Shown piece by piece: positions 14,612-20,862 of a DNA stretch of 20,862 bases; position 1 is the first letter of the stretch; each line of letters opens with the position of its first letter. The notes beneath the pieces were generated by a model. The model was not told the DNA's origin, did no database searches, and saw only the letters and a program-made list of their open reading frames with translations. This DNA comes from Roseibacillus sp. GTDB taxonomy: Bacteria > Verrucomicrobiota > Verrucomicrobiia > Verrucomicrobiales > Akkermansiaceae. Position numbers and translations under genes: made by a program. The DNA is taken from the NCBI GenBank assembly GCA_002729275.1, contig PBTP01000104.1, positions 2,983 through 23,844 of the forward strand, given 5' to 3'.

Positions 14612-17611
14612 CTATTTGCCCTTTCTTTCCGAGAGAAATCGCATGAGATCCCTTAGTTCTTCGCGACTTAGCTGAGCGGTCAAGCCTGGAGGCATGATAG
14701 TGCCAGCGTCCTGACGGTGTTGGACTTGATTGGGTGCCAGAGTCCTGCGTTGTCTCGTGACAGCATCCTCAATGATAATTCGCTGGCTGTCCTCGTGTTT
14801 GAGATAGCCGCTTACCACGAGGCCATCCCGGGTCTTAATGGCAGTGGAGAGGTAGCCTTCCTTGATCTGGCGTCGAGGCCAGACTACGGATTCGATGATA
14901 ATTTCCAGAGGTAAACCAGCTCCCACAGCTGTCAGTTCGGGTCCAAATTCCTGCCCCTCTTCGGAAATGACATGGCACTTAGTACAGGCGAGAGAATCTC
15001 GATGGTAGACCTTTGAGCCGCGGTCGGAATCTCCATCTTTCCTCACCTCGGCAGCTAGAGAATCAATCCATTCCTGACTGAAGGCGGGTAGGCCAATGGC
15101 AGGAGAAGTCTCGCTATAAGAGGTGTTCAGGACTTTTCCAAGATCAGTAGAATGAAGCCCGGCAGCACCCAACGCTCCACGGATGCGAGCTCGAAGGTCC
15201 GAACTCAGTTCAGTTCTCTGAAGGATTGAGGCCAGAGCAAGGTCTCCATCAACACGGGTAAGAAAAGGGATGAGGTAGGGCTCAACAGAATTATTTGGGC
15301 CGGCGGCGGTGAGCGCTGTAACTGCAATTTGTGCCGCTCTGTCGGGATTGAGTGCGGTAAGCGCATCGAGCGCGGCATGGCGTATCCGGATGTCTCCAGC
15401 AACGGTGCTCAATCTGCTGAGATCTTCAAGTCGGTCTTCCGCTATCTTCGGGAAATCGCTGATGGACCTTAGGGCCGCGATACGAACTTCGAGGGAGCTC
15501 TGGGAATCGAGGATAATTTTGCTTACCGGTTCCCTGAGTTCGAGGATCCGCCACTGTCCGATCAGGCGGATAGCATGAATCTTCTGTTTGTCGTTCCCTC
15601 CTGTAACAGCAGTGGCGAGGAGTGAATTCAGGCTTGGATTCCCGGGTTTCAATTCCCTGATGGCGGCGGACTCCCGCATCGCAGACAGGACAGGAATAGA
15701 GTGTTTCGGGTCATCATGGGCTTTGGTGACCAGCCAGTCGAGATCCCCCACTGATCCCTGCGTAGCGAGAATCGTTGCGAGGACCGGAAATGCAGGGCTC
15801 GTTGGTTTGAGTATCGGGTCTTCGAGGAGATTCCGGGCAATGCTGGCAGCATCCTGACCAGAGGTTTGGCTGAGAAGGAATGCGAGATGCTGGGTGTCCT
15901 CAATCGCTAGTTGCCCTTCCTTCAAAGAGGTGAGCCACCACCGTTGCAGGGCATGGGCGCATTGGCGAAGGGCCGCCTCCAGGAATCGGTCAGTTGGGGA
16001 ATTTAGGATGAGAACGGCTGTTTCCATTGCCTCAGTGGACTGGAGTTGACTGGCGGCTACTACGGCTTCCAGTCGAACTCGCGGGTGAGGGTCAGTCACT
16101 GAATTTTGAAGATATTCCAGTGGTTTCTGCAGACGATCATGCCAGCGGCCAACTACGCGGGTTGCGTAGGACCGAGCGAGTGGTTCGCTGGCTCTGAGCA
16201 GCCGCTCCAGTAGTTCAATATTCACTATTTCAAACCACTCGTGGAGGCAAACGGCTTCGAAGATCTGTCGTTCCAGAGAAGGATCGAGAGGGTCGAATGA
16301 GGATATCCAGTTTGTGAGCTCCTTTTGTATTTTCGCGCGTCCCTCTGAGTCAGCGTAGCGGTCTGAGAGAATGATCCGTAATCTCTCGCGCTCCTTGAGA
16401 GTCGCTCCGCTGAGTGCTTCAAGGAGCTGTCTTGTGGGCATCGCATGGTAATTGGGGGCTCGGATGGCGCGTTTCCCCTTTGCGGTCAGACGCCAGATTC
16501 GACCGTGTGTCTTGTCGCGGTCAGGATGACGCAGGGAAGCTTGGTAGTGGCCGATTATTGGGTTGTACCAATCAGCGACGTAGAGTGCTCCGTCTGGTCC
16601 TGTCTGGATATCCACAGGGCGAAAACTCTGATGATCCGTTGTCCACAATGGGTCGAGTAGTTCTCCTCGATGGCCGGCTCCATCAGGAGTGATCCGGAGG
16701 CGATCGACCAGGTGTGCGAAGTATCCTGCAATAACGATATTGCCTTGGAGGTCATCTGGAAGAGCGGGAGAATCGATAATCTCACAGATCATGCTCTTGA
16801 TACGTGTTCCTCCAATGTCGAGGGGGTTGTGGCGGTTCTCGGTATGAACCATCACTGGTAGTAGTTCACTCACGGCGTTTCCGTTGCTTTTGGCAAAGGG
16901 CTCGCCCCAGTGTCCGTGGGACAGCCCCCAGGGATTCTGCCCGCTGCATCCTCGGAAGGCATGTAATTGCATTCTTCTGGGGCGGAGGCGCCACACACCA
17001 TGCTCGTCCATACGAACGATTCCCCAGGGTGTTTCTACTCTAGAGAAGTTATGCAGCCCCTGGCAGAAGAGCAGCTCGCCGCCAGGACTCCAAGTAAGGG
17101 AGTTGATATTCTGGTGGGTGTCCCCGGTGCCAAAGCCGCTGAGGACAACTTCCCGCTTATCAACCTGGTCATCGCCATTGGTATCCTCAAGGAAAAGCAG
17201 GTCCTGCCCTTGGCCAAGGTAGACTCCTCCATCTCCCAGAGCAAAGCCGGTGGGCATATCGAGCCCATCTGCAAATACCACGGATTTGTCCACTTTTCCG
17301 TCATGGTCGAAGTCCTCTAAAATGAAGATTTTGTCTCTTGGCGCTTCAGATGAAATGGCCTGTGGATAGACGAGAGAGCAAAGAACCCAAAGCCTCCCCT
17401 TCGGTCCCCAGCGCATCACAATGGGGTTGGCGATCCCGTTCTGCTCCGAGGCGAAAAGCGAAACATCATAGCCTTCTGCTATTTCGAAGGAAGCGAGCTC
17501 TGCCGTAGTCGAGTTGTCTCCCATGGCAGGTCCAACCGAGTAATTCTTGGGTTGGGCCAGCAGCGTCCCGGGGTGTATTCCGAGGAGGAGAATCAGTATG
17601 AAATTCTTCAT
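14612..17611 (-). CDS. PVC-type heme-binding protein (propeller + HEAT-like repeats + CxxCH c-type heme domain)
   Basis: A 999-residue secreted protein with a signal peptide (about 1-19, MKNFILILLLGIHPGTLLA). Residues about 40-385 form a glucose-dehydrogenase-like propeller with two calcium-loop motifs (DFDHDGKVD at 100-108 and DTNGDDQVD at 143-151) and the stretch GPDGALYVADWYNPIIGHYQ. Residues about 395-850 are helical HEAT-like repeats. The C-terminal domain has the heme c motif CTKCH (876-880) and a likely axial Met973 in IMPPGL. This domain order defines the large 'PVC-type heme-binding CxxCH' proteins of Planctomycetota and Verrucomicrobiota. A role in electron transfer during extracytoplasmic sugar oxidation is widely suspected but not shown. 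The start overlaps the SGNH gene stop by four bases (ATGA), indicating coupled translation. Confidence 0.93.
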   Translation of the reverse strand: MKNFILILLLGIHPGTLLAQPKNYSVGPAMGDNSTTAELASFEIAEGYDVSLFASEQNGIANPIVMRWGPKGRLWVLCSLVYPQAISSEAPRDKIFILEDFDHDGKVDKSVVFADGLDMPTGFALGDGGVYLGQGQDLLFLEDTNGDDQVDKREVVLSGFGTGDTHQNINSLTWSPGGELLFCQGLHNFSRVETPWGIVRMDEHGVWRLRPRRMQLHAFRGCSGQNPWGLSHGHWGEPFAKSNGNAVSELLPVMVHTENRHNPLDIGGTRIKSMICEIIDSPALPDDLQGNIVIAGYFAHLVDRLRITPDGAGHRGELLDPLWTTDHQSFRPVDIQTGPDGALYVADWYNPIIGHYQASLRHPDRDKTHGRIWRLTAKGKRAIRAPNYHAMPTRQLLEALSGATLKERERLRIILSDRYADSEGRAKIQKELTNWISSFDPLDPSLERQIFEAVCLHEWFEIVNIELLERLLRASEPLARSYATRVVGRWHDRLQKPLEYLQNSVTDPHPRVRLEAVVAASQLQSTEAMETAVLILNSPTDRFLEAALRQCAHALQRWWLTSLKEGQLAIEDTQHLAFLLSQTSGQDAASIARNLLEDPILKPTSPAFPVLATILATQGSVGDLDWLVTKAHDDPKHSIPVLSAMRESAAIRELKPGNPSLNSLLATAVTGGNDKQKIHAIRLIGQWRILELREPVSKIILDSQSSLEVRIAALRSISDFPKIAEDRLEDLSRLSTVAGDIRIRHAALDALTALNPDRAAQIAVTALTAAGPNNSVEPYLIPFLTRVDGDLALASILQRTELSSDLRARIRGALGAAGLHSTDLGKVLNTSYSETSPAIGLPAFSQEWIDSLAAEVRKDGDSDRGSKVYHRDSLACTKCHVISEEGQEFGPELTAVGAGLPLEIIIESVVWPRRQIKEGYLSTAIKTRDGLVVSGYLKHEDSQRIIIEDAVTRQRRTLAPNQVQHRQDAGTIMPPGLTAQLSREELRDLMRFLSERKGK

Positions 17612-19101
17612 TGAGATTGGGTCCCCGTTTTCCAGATGTTTTCCTCAGCCTGCTCAATGAGGGGGATGATGGCATTGACTTCTCTCGGAAACCACCGGGG
17701 CTGTCCTGGTCGGTGGTCCCTGCTGCTGGGAACTTGTTGACGGTTGCCGTAGAGAAAAGACCAATTGGTAGGTCTCCAGTGCTGACGCCAGAGCAGGTTC
17801 TTTTGCCCGATCTTTTTGCGCAACAGTTCAAAGTGTGTGCCCCGACGGGGGATAGGTTGCTCGGTTAATTGCGAAGCGACGTTGCGGGCCCAGTGCCACT
17901 GTCCCTCTGAGTTGAGATGACTGCTGCTGCTGGCCCATCCCGAGGAGTCGAGCTGGGACATTCCAACGTAAAGGTAGCCTCTTTGCTGGGCGAGTTGGCG
18001 GATGCCCTCGCTGTAGGCGGCGATATCTCCATTGTGCTGGCTTAAATCAGGGAGGAGATGATCGCCCGGCTTTTCGAACCGGTGTGGCGAGACTAGAACA
18101 ATACGAGGAGTGCACTCTTCAAATTGATCCAGAAGCTCGCCGTAGGCTGTCAGAAAGTGAGGAAGGCGGGTGGCCCCGTCTAATGCTTCAACCTGCCCAA
18201 AATTAGCAATGATGATACTTGCCCCCATTCGACGGAGTAGATCGAGGTGTGAGCCGAAATTCCTTGGGCGCTGCTGGAGGTAGACGGTGTCTGCCTGCCA
18301 GGCCAGATCGCGAAAATATAATCGCTCGGAGGATTCGAGGGTGAGAATGGTCTCGAGAAATCCAGATTCGAATTGTTTAACGGTATTTGTGCCGCCAGCA
18401 AAGGCTACAACGTCGTTGGATTTCAGGGCAAACTCTCCTTTGAACGGCTGGTAGGCATCCTGTGCTGAAATGGCGTTTTCAGGTGAAAGAAGTATCTGCA
18501 GGCTTGCCCCAACCTTGTAATGCCATGGCCCGGCAAGAGAGACTTTCTGGCCACTCCCGCTGAGTTCGAGCTTCCCGTGGGTCTGTGCGATGCCGCCTCC
18601 ATGTCCGTGGTCGAATACGCGCACGGCGATATTATTCCTGCCCGGCTTGAGTGCGCCGGGAGCCAGTTTGTAAGCGCGAGGAGTAAAGTGATCCCCGGGC
18701 TGTTCGTGACCCCCAACCCTTTTTCCGTTTATCCAGGTTACGTCCATGTCGTCGATTGCTCCCAGTTCGAGAGTGGCCTCCGCGTTTGCCATCAGAGCTG
18801 GAACCTCAATTGTGCGACGAAACCAGACCACCCCGTCATATTCGGGGAGCCCTGCCTTTTCCCAGTGGATCGGGAGGTTCATGACCTCCCAGTTCTCATG
18901 ATTGAGACCTTCCCGTGCCCATCCATTACCTTGTGACCCTGGGTCGTGAAGGCCTATGAGTTCCGGCCATTTCCGAGTAGGAGGATCGCTCCCATCGTTT
19001 TCGCTGGAGCGTGGTTTAATGCGGTAGTGATTGGCGCCTTCCTCGGCCGCGACTGCCGCCAGAGCTAGGAAGAGAAGGAGGGCGTAGTGACGAAGAAACA
19101 T
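17608..19101 (-). CDS. Jelly-roll plus degenerate SGNH-domain protein, secreted
   Basis: A 497-residue protein with a signal peptide (1-19, MFLRHYALLLFLALAAVAA). Residues about 60-195 are a GH2/sialate-esterase-like jelly roll (VVWFRRTIEVPA, then LELGAIDDMDVTWINGKRVG). Residues about 222-412 follow the SGNH/GDSL-hydrolase plan, but the catalytic blocks look lost: block I reads VVAFAGGTNT (231-240) where GDS is expected, the block III position reads ANFGQVEA (299-306) without the usual Asn, and block V reads SSSSHLN (391-397), keeping His395 but not the Asp three residues before it. The C-terminal region (about 438-492, WRPTNWSFLYGNR) is a segment I associate with SGNH proteins beside PVC-type heme genes. 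Probably non-hydrolytic, perhaps a carbohydrate-binding partner. The ATGA overlap couples it to the heme protein. Confidence 0.8.
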   Translation of the reverse strand: MFLRHYALLLFLALAAVAAEEGANHYRIKPRSSENDGSDPPTRKWPELIGLHDPGSQGNGWAREGLNHENWEVMNLPIHWEKAGLPEYDGVVWFRRTIEVPALMANAEATLELGAIDDMDVTWINGKRVGGHEQPGDHFTPRAYKLAPGALKPGRNNIAVRVFDHGHGGGIAQTHGKLELSGSGQKVSLAGPWHYKVGASLQILLSPENAISAQDAYQPFKGEFALKSNDVVAFAGGTNTVKQFESGFLETILTLESSERLYFRDLAWQADTVYLQQRPRNFGSHLDLLRRMGASIIIANFGQVEALDGATRLPHFLTAYGELLDQFEECTPRIVLVSPHRFEKPGDHLLPDLSQHNGDIAAYSEGIRQLAQQRGYLYVGMSQLDSSGWASSSSHLNSEGQWHWARNVASQLTEQPIPRRGTHFELLRKKIGQKNLLWRQHWRPTNWSFLYGNRQQVPSSRDHRPGQPRWFPREVNAIIPLIEQAEENIWKTGTQSQ

Positions 19102-19124
19102 GAATGGGTTAAGTCGCGTTTCAT
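19065..19124 (-). other. Possible 19-codon leader ORF overlapping the SGNH gene start
   Basis: On the minus strand an ATG at 19124 is preceded by AGAGGAAAA, one of the few Shine-Dalgarno-like sequences in the window. It opens a 19-codon frame (MKRDLTHSCFF...) ending in TAG at 19067-19065, out of frame with and overlapping the SGNH-protein start at 19101. It could be a leader that affects initiation downstream, or chance. Confidence 0.2.
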
Positions 19125-19260
19125 TTTTCCTCTTTCCAGCCTTCAGGCCAACCAGAAAAGAACTACAAACGGGTGAATGCGGAAGAGCTTGATGCGCTTC
19201 CGATGAAGAGAATGAGGAATCTGTGAGTCAGGTTGAGTTCGGGTGCGCTCGAGCCCGCGC
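19102..19260 (-). promoter_or_regulatory. Upstream region of the SGNH/heme-protein operon
   Basis: This stretch lies between the terminator of the oxidoreductase gene and the SGNH start and must hold the operon promoter if the terminator works. I see no good -35/-10 pair. A minus-strand open frame ending GCC-TGA around 19143 reads LFRIHPFVVLFWLA, but it has no start codon downstream of the terminator. No gene is called. Confidence 0.35.
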
Positions 19261-19294
19261 AAAAAGGGCCCACCTGCATTGCGCAGGCGGGCCC
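19261..19294 (-). terminator. Rho-independent terminator of the Gfo/Idh/MocA gene
   Basis: GGGCCCACCTGC (19266-19277) pairs with GCAGGCGGGCCC (19283-19294) around the loop ATTGC: eleven of twelve pairs with one A-C mismatch. On the minus strand the stem is followed at once by TTTTT (plus-strand AAAAA, 19261-19265). It lies about 50 bases past the oxidoreductase stop and is the only textbook intrinsic terminator in the window, separating that gene from the SGNH/heme operon. Confidence 0.85.
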
Positions 19295-19343
19295 AGAGCT
19301 TTGGAACAGGGAAGAAATTCCTGCTGTGAAGACAAGTCAAATT

Positions 19344-20672
19344 CTAGAGTTTCCAGTCTCCCCGGTAGGGCAGAGAGTAGAGGATCTTGTGGGCTTTGTC
19401 ATCGCCGATGACAGCCTCTTTCTTGGGATCCCATTTAACAGCGCGTCCGATCTCATGTGAGACATAGGCAATATGACCAGGGGTAATGGACCGGTGGGCA
19501 TTCTCCGCAGGTGCGATTGTCTCCTTCCGGGATTTAACCGAATCGATGAAGTTACGCTGGTGGCCGGGCGAGCTGTAGCCCTTCCAGTCTCCGGCGTTGA
19601 AGCCTTTCTTGGCCCACTCCTTATTGGAGGCATCGAGGCGGCCACGATTGACCCAAACCCAGCCATCGGTGCCGATCCACTTACAGCCACCGCCAACGCG
19701 GGAGGACATGATGACCTCAATGTCGCCGGGGTACTTGGAAACAACGTCATACTGCCAGACAGTATCATAGATGTCTGGAGTCTTGCTGAAGTCCCAGTTC
19801 TTTGCTTCTACGCTGACAGGGCCGCCTCCTCCGCCGGTGGCCTCGAGTCCGAGCCCCCAGTGGGCAATGTCATTGTGGTGGCCGATCCAGTCCATAAGTT
19901 GACCGCGTCCGTAGTTGGTATGCCAACGCCAGGACCAGTGGTGACGAGCTTCCATGTAGGGGAGAACAGGGCTGGGTCCGCACCACATATCGTAGCCCTC
20001 AGGAGCGTCCTTGAGAGTGGGATCACGGTCGGGGCCGGTTTTTCCTCCGGGGAGGCCTACTTCAACCTTGGTCACCTTGCCAATGAGCCCGTTGCGGACG
20101 ATTTCTACCGCTTGGCGGAAGTTCCAGTCTGAGCGCTGTTGAGATCCAACTTGGAAGATGCGCTTGTGCTTGGCGACGGTCTCATGGATCGCCTTTCCTT
20201 CGGCGTGGAAGTGGGTCACAGGCTTTTCGCAGTAGACGTCCTTGCCGTTGCGGAGGGCCTCCATGCAAATGAGTCCATGCCAGTGGTCAGGGGTAGCAAC
20301 CATTACTGCGTCGATGTCGTCACGGGCGCATAATTCGCGGTAATCAAAATAAGCCTTGCAGTCCTTGTTGCCGTATTTCTTGTCGACGGTTTCCTTACCC
20401 CCAACGGATCCGCATCGCCTGTTACGATCGGTATGGTTCTTGTGACAGTCAGCGACGGCTACTCCTTGAACATCCTTGTGGTTGATGTGGGCCTGCATGA
20501 CACCAAGGCCTCGGTTGCCGATGCCTATAAAGCCCATGACTACGCGCTCGCTGGGAGCGGTATTCCCGTCTTTGCCAAGGGCACTGGAGGGAATGACGGT
20601 CGGGAAGCCGACGGCAGCGCCGGCGGCTGTTGATTTCTGGAGGAAGCTCCGTCTTGTTTGGTTATTACTCAT
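19344..20672 (-). CDS. Tat-exported Gfo/Idh/MocA family oxidoreductase
   Basis: A 442-residue NAD(P)-dependent sugar oxidoreductase type. The N-terminus is a Tat signal: the twin arginines R7 and R8 in NQTRRSFLQ, then a hydrophobic AAGAAVGFPTV stretch. The Rossmann fold has GFIGIGNRGLG and VAVADCHKNH, followed by AVMVATPDHWHG and the family signature CEKPVTH with the catalytic-region Lys. Tat export suggests it folds with bound cofactor in the cytoplasm, as glucose-fructose oxidoreductase does. It probably oxidises or reduces a sugar or cyclitol; the substrate is unknown. I chose the ATG at 20672 because the Tat signal follows directly; the longer frame from 20756 adds 28 residues of no recognisable kind. 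It is a single-gene unit ended by the terminator at 19261-19294. Confidence 0.93.
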   Translation of the reverse strand: MSNNQTRRSFLQKSTAAGAAVGFPTVIPSSALGKDGNTAPSERVVMGFIGIGNRGLGVMQAHINHKDVQGVAVADCHKNHTDRNRRCGSVGGKETVDKKYGNKDCKAYFDYRELCARDDIDAVMVATPDHWHGLICMEALRNGKDVYCEKPVTHFHAEGKAIHETVAKHKRIFQVGSQQRSDWNFRQAVEIVRNGLIGKVTKVEVGLPGGKTGPDRDPTLKDAPEGYDMWCGPSPVLPYMEARHHWSWRWHTNYGRGQLMDWIGHHNDIAHWGLGLEATGGGGGPVSVEAKNWDFSKTPDIYDTVWQYDVVSKYPGDIEVIMSSRVGGGCKWIGTDGWVWVNRGRLDASNKEWAKKGFNAGDWKGYSSPGHQRNFIDSVKSRKETIAPAENAHRSITPGHIAYVSHEIGRAVKWDPKKEAVIGDDKAHKILYSLPYRGDWKL

Positions 20673-20862
20673 CTGAATTGCTAATGAAGCTAAGGTTGGA
20701 ACGGACAGGTTATTGCGCGTGGGAGACAAGGATGCAAACCCCAACCACGGGGGCACGCAAAGATGCGATAATCCAGTTGACGCTCACAGGGTCTCCCTGC
20801 CTCGGTCTCAAACTCTGCGACAATCTTGATAACCTGTGAATAAGAGAGCCTGATCTGGCTGG
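20673..20862 (-). promoter_or_regulatory. Upstream region of the Gfo/Idh/MocA gene
   Basis: This 190-base stretch has no convincing gene and should contain the promoter and leader of the oxidoreductase gene. TTGCAT and CAATAA, 16 bases apart on the minus strand (about 20708-20735), make a poor sigma-70 match. A nine-base inverted repeat, ACAGGTTAT (20705-20713) and ATAACCTGT (20829-20837), brackets it, and CCCC-AACCAC-GGGG forms a small hairpin near 20740-20753. None is strong enough to name an operator. Confidence 0.3.

Noticed and set aside
19143..19340. 65-residue minus-strand frame between the oxidoreductase and SGNH genes
   Set aside because: It runs straight through the intrinsic terminator, its start lies upstream of that terminator, and the downstream part has no start codon.
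20705..20837. Nine-base inverted repeat ACAGGTTAT / ATAACCTGT as an operator or inverted terminal repeat
   Set aside because: The arms are 115 bases apart, no transposase lies between them, and a nine-base inverted match within 190 bases has a chance probability of several percent.
20829..20843. DnaA-box-like TTATTCACA on the minus strand near the right edge (replication origin signal?)
   Set aside because: It is a single near-match; an origin would need several boxes, an AT-rich unwinding region and nearby dnaA or dnaN. One nine-base match is expected by chance in a window this size.

Overview
The window looks like a chromosomal segment of a Verrucomicrobiota bacterium, probably marine or otherwise living on sulfated polysaccharide. 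The basis is gene content, not a marker gene. It carries a 999-residue PVC-type heme-binding protein (propeller, helical repeats and a C-terminal CxxCH domain), a ThuA-like protein, two formylglycine sulfatases, a secreted PQQ-like propeller and a Tat-exported Gfo/Idh/MocA oxidoreductase. This set is typical of Planctomycetota and Verrucomicrobiota. Almost no start codon has a Shine-Dalgarno sequence. I see no transposase, integrase, phage gene, tRNA, rRNA or CRISPR array.

Layout. Positions 1-104 hold what may be the 3' end of a plus-strand gene. Positions 144-1375 (minus strand) hold three small envelope proteins in the order of the enterobacterial yqjD-yqjE-yqjK cluster: a DUF883/YqjD-like protein with an 11-residue tandem repeat, a YqjE-like holin-type membrane protein and a YqjK-like protein. 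Positions 1501-4764 (minus) encode a 1087-residue AsmA/TamB-like envelope protein whose body is built from copies of one ~239-residue unit. Divergent from it, 4871-7974 (plus) carries a YycJ/WalJ-type metallo-beta-lactamase-fold hydrolase followed by trpE and trpG/pabA. A minus-strand gene with two ACT domains (GcvR-like) converges on trpG, and a lipoprotein L,D-transpeptidase lies upstream of it.

From 9297 to 20672 all genes are on the minus strand and nearly all have export signals. In transcription order they are: Tat-exported Gfo/Idh/MocA oxidoreductase, a strong intrinsic terminator, a jelly-roll plus degenerate SGNH protein, the PVC-type heme protein (4-base overlap with the SGNH gene), ThuA-like protein, sulfatase, PQQ-like propeller, second sulfatase. 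I infer an extracytoplasmic system that desulfates and perhaps oxidises a sulfated glycan or glycoconjugate, with the c-type heme domain as electron acceptor or carrier. There is no glycoside hydrolase, polysaccharide lyase, transporter or sulfatase-maturating enzyme in the window, so the substrate and the rest of the pathway are unknown.

The points most worth following are the SGNH domain that appears to have lost its catalytic residues yet is translationally coupled to the heme protein, the repeat architecture of the AsmA-like protein, the 33-base in-frame tandem repeat in the YqjD-like gene, and the near absence of Shine-Dalgarno sequences.
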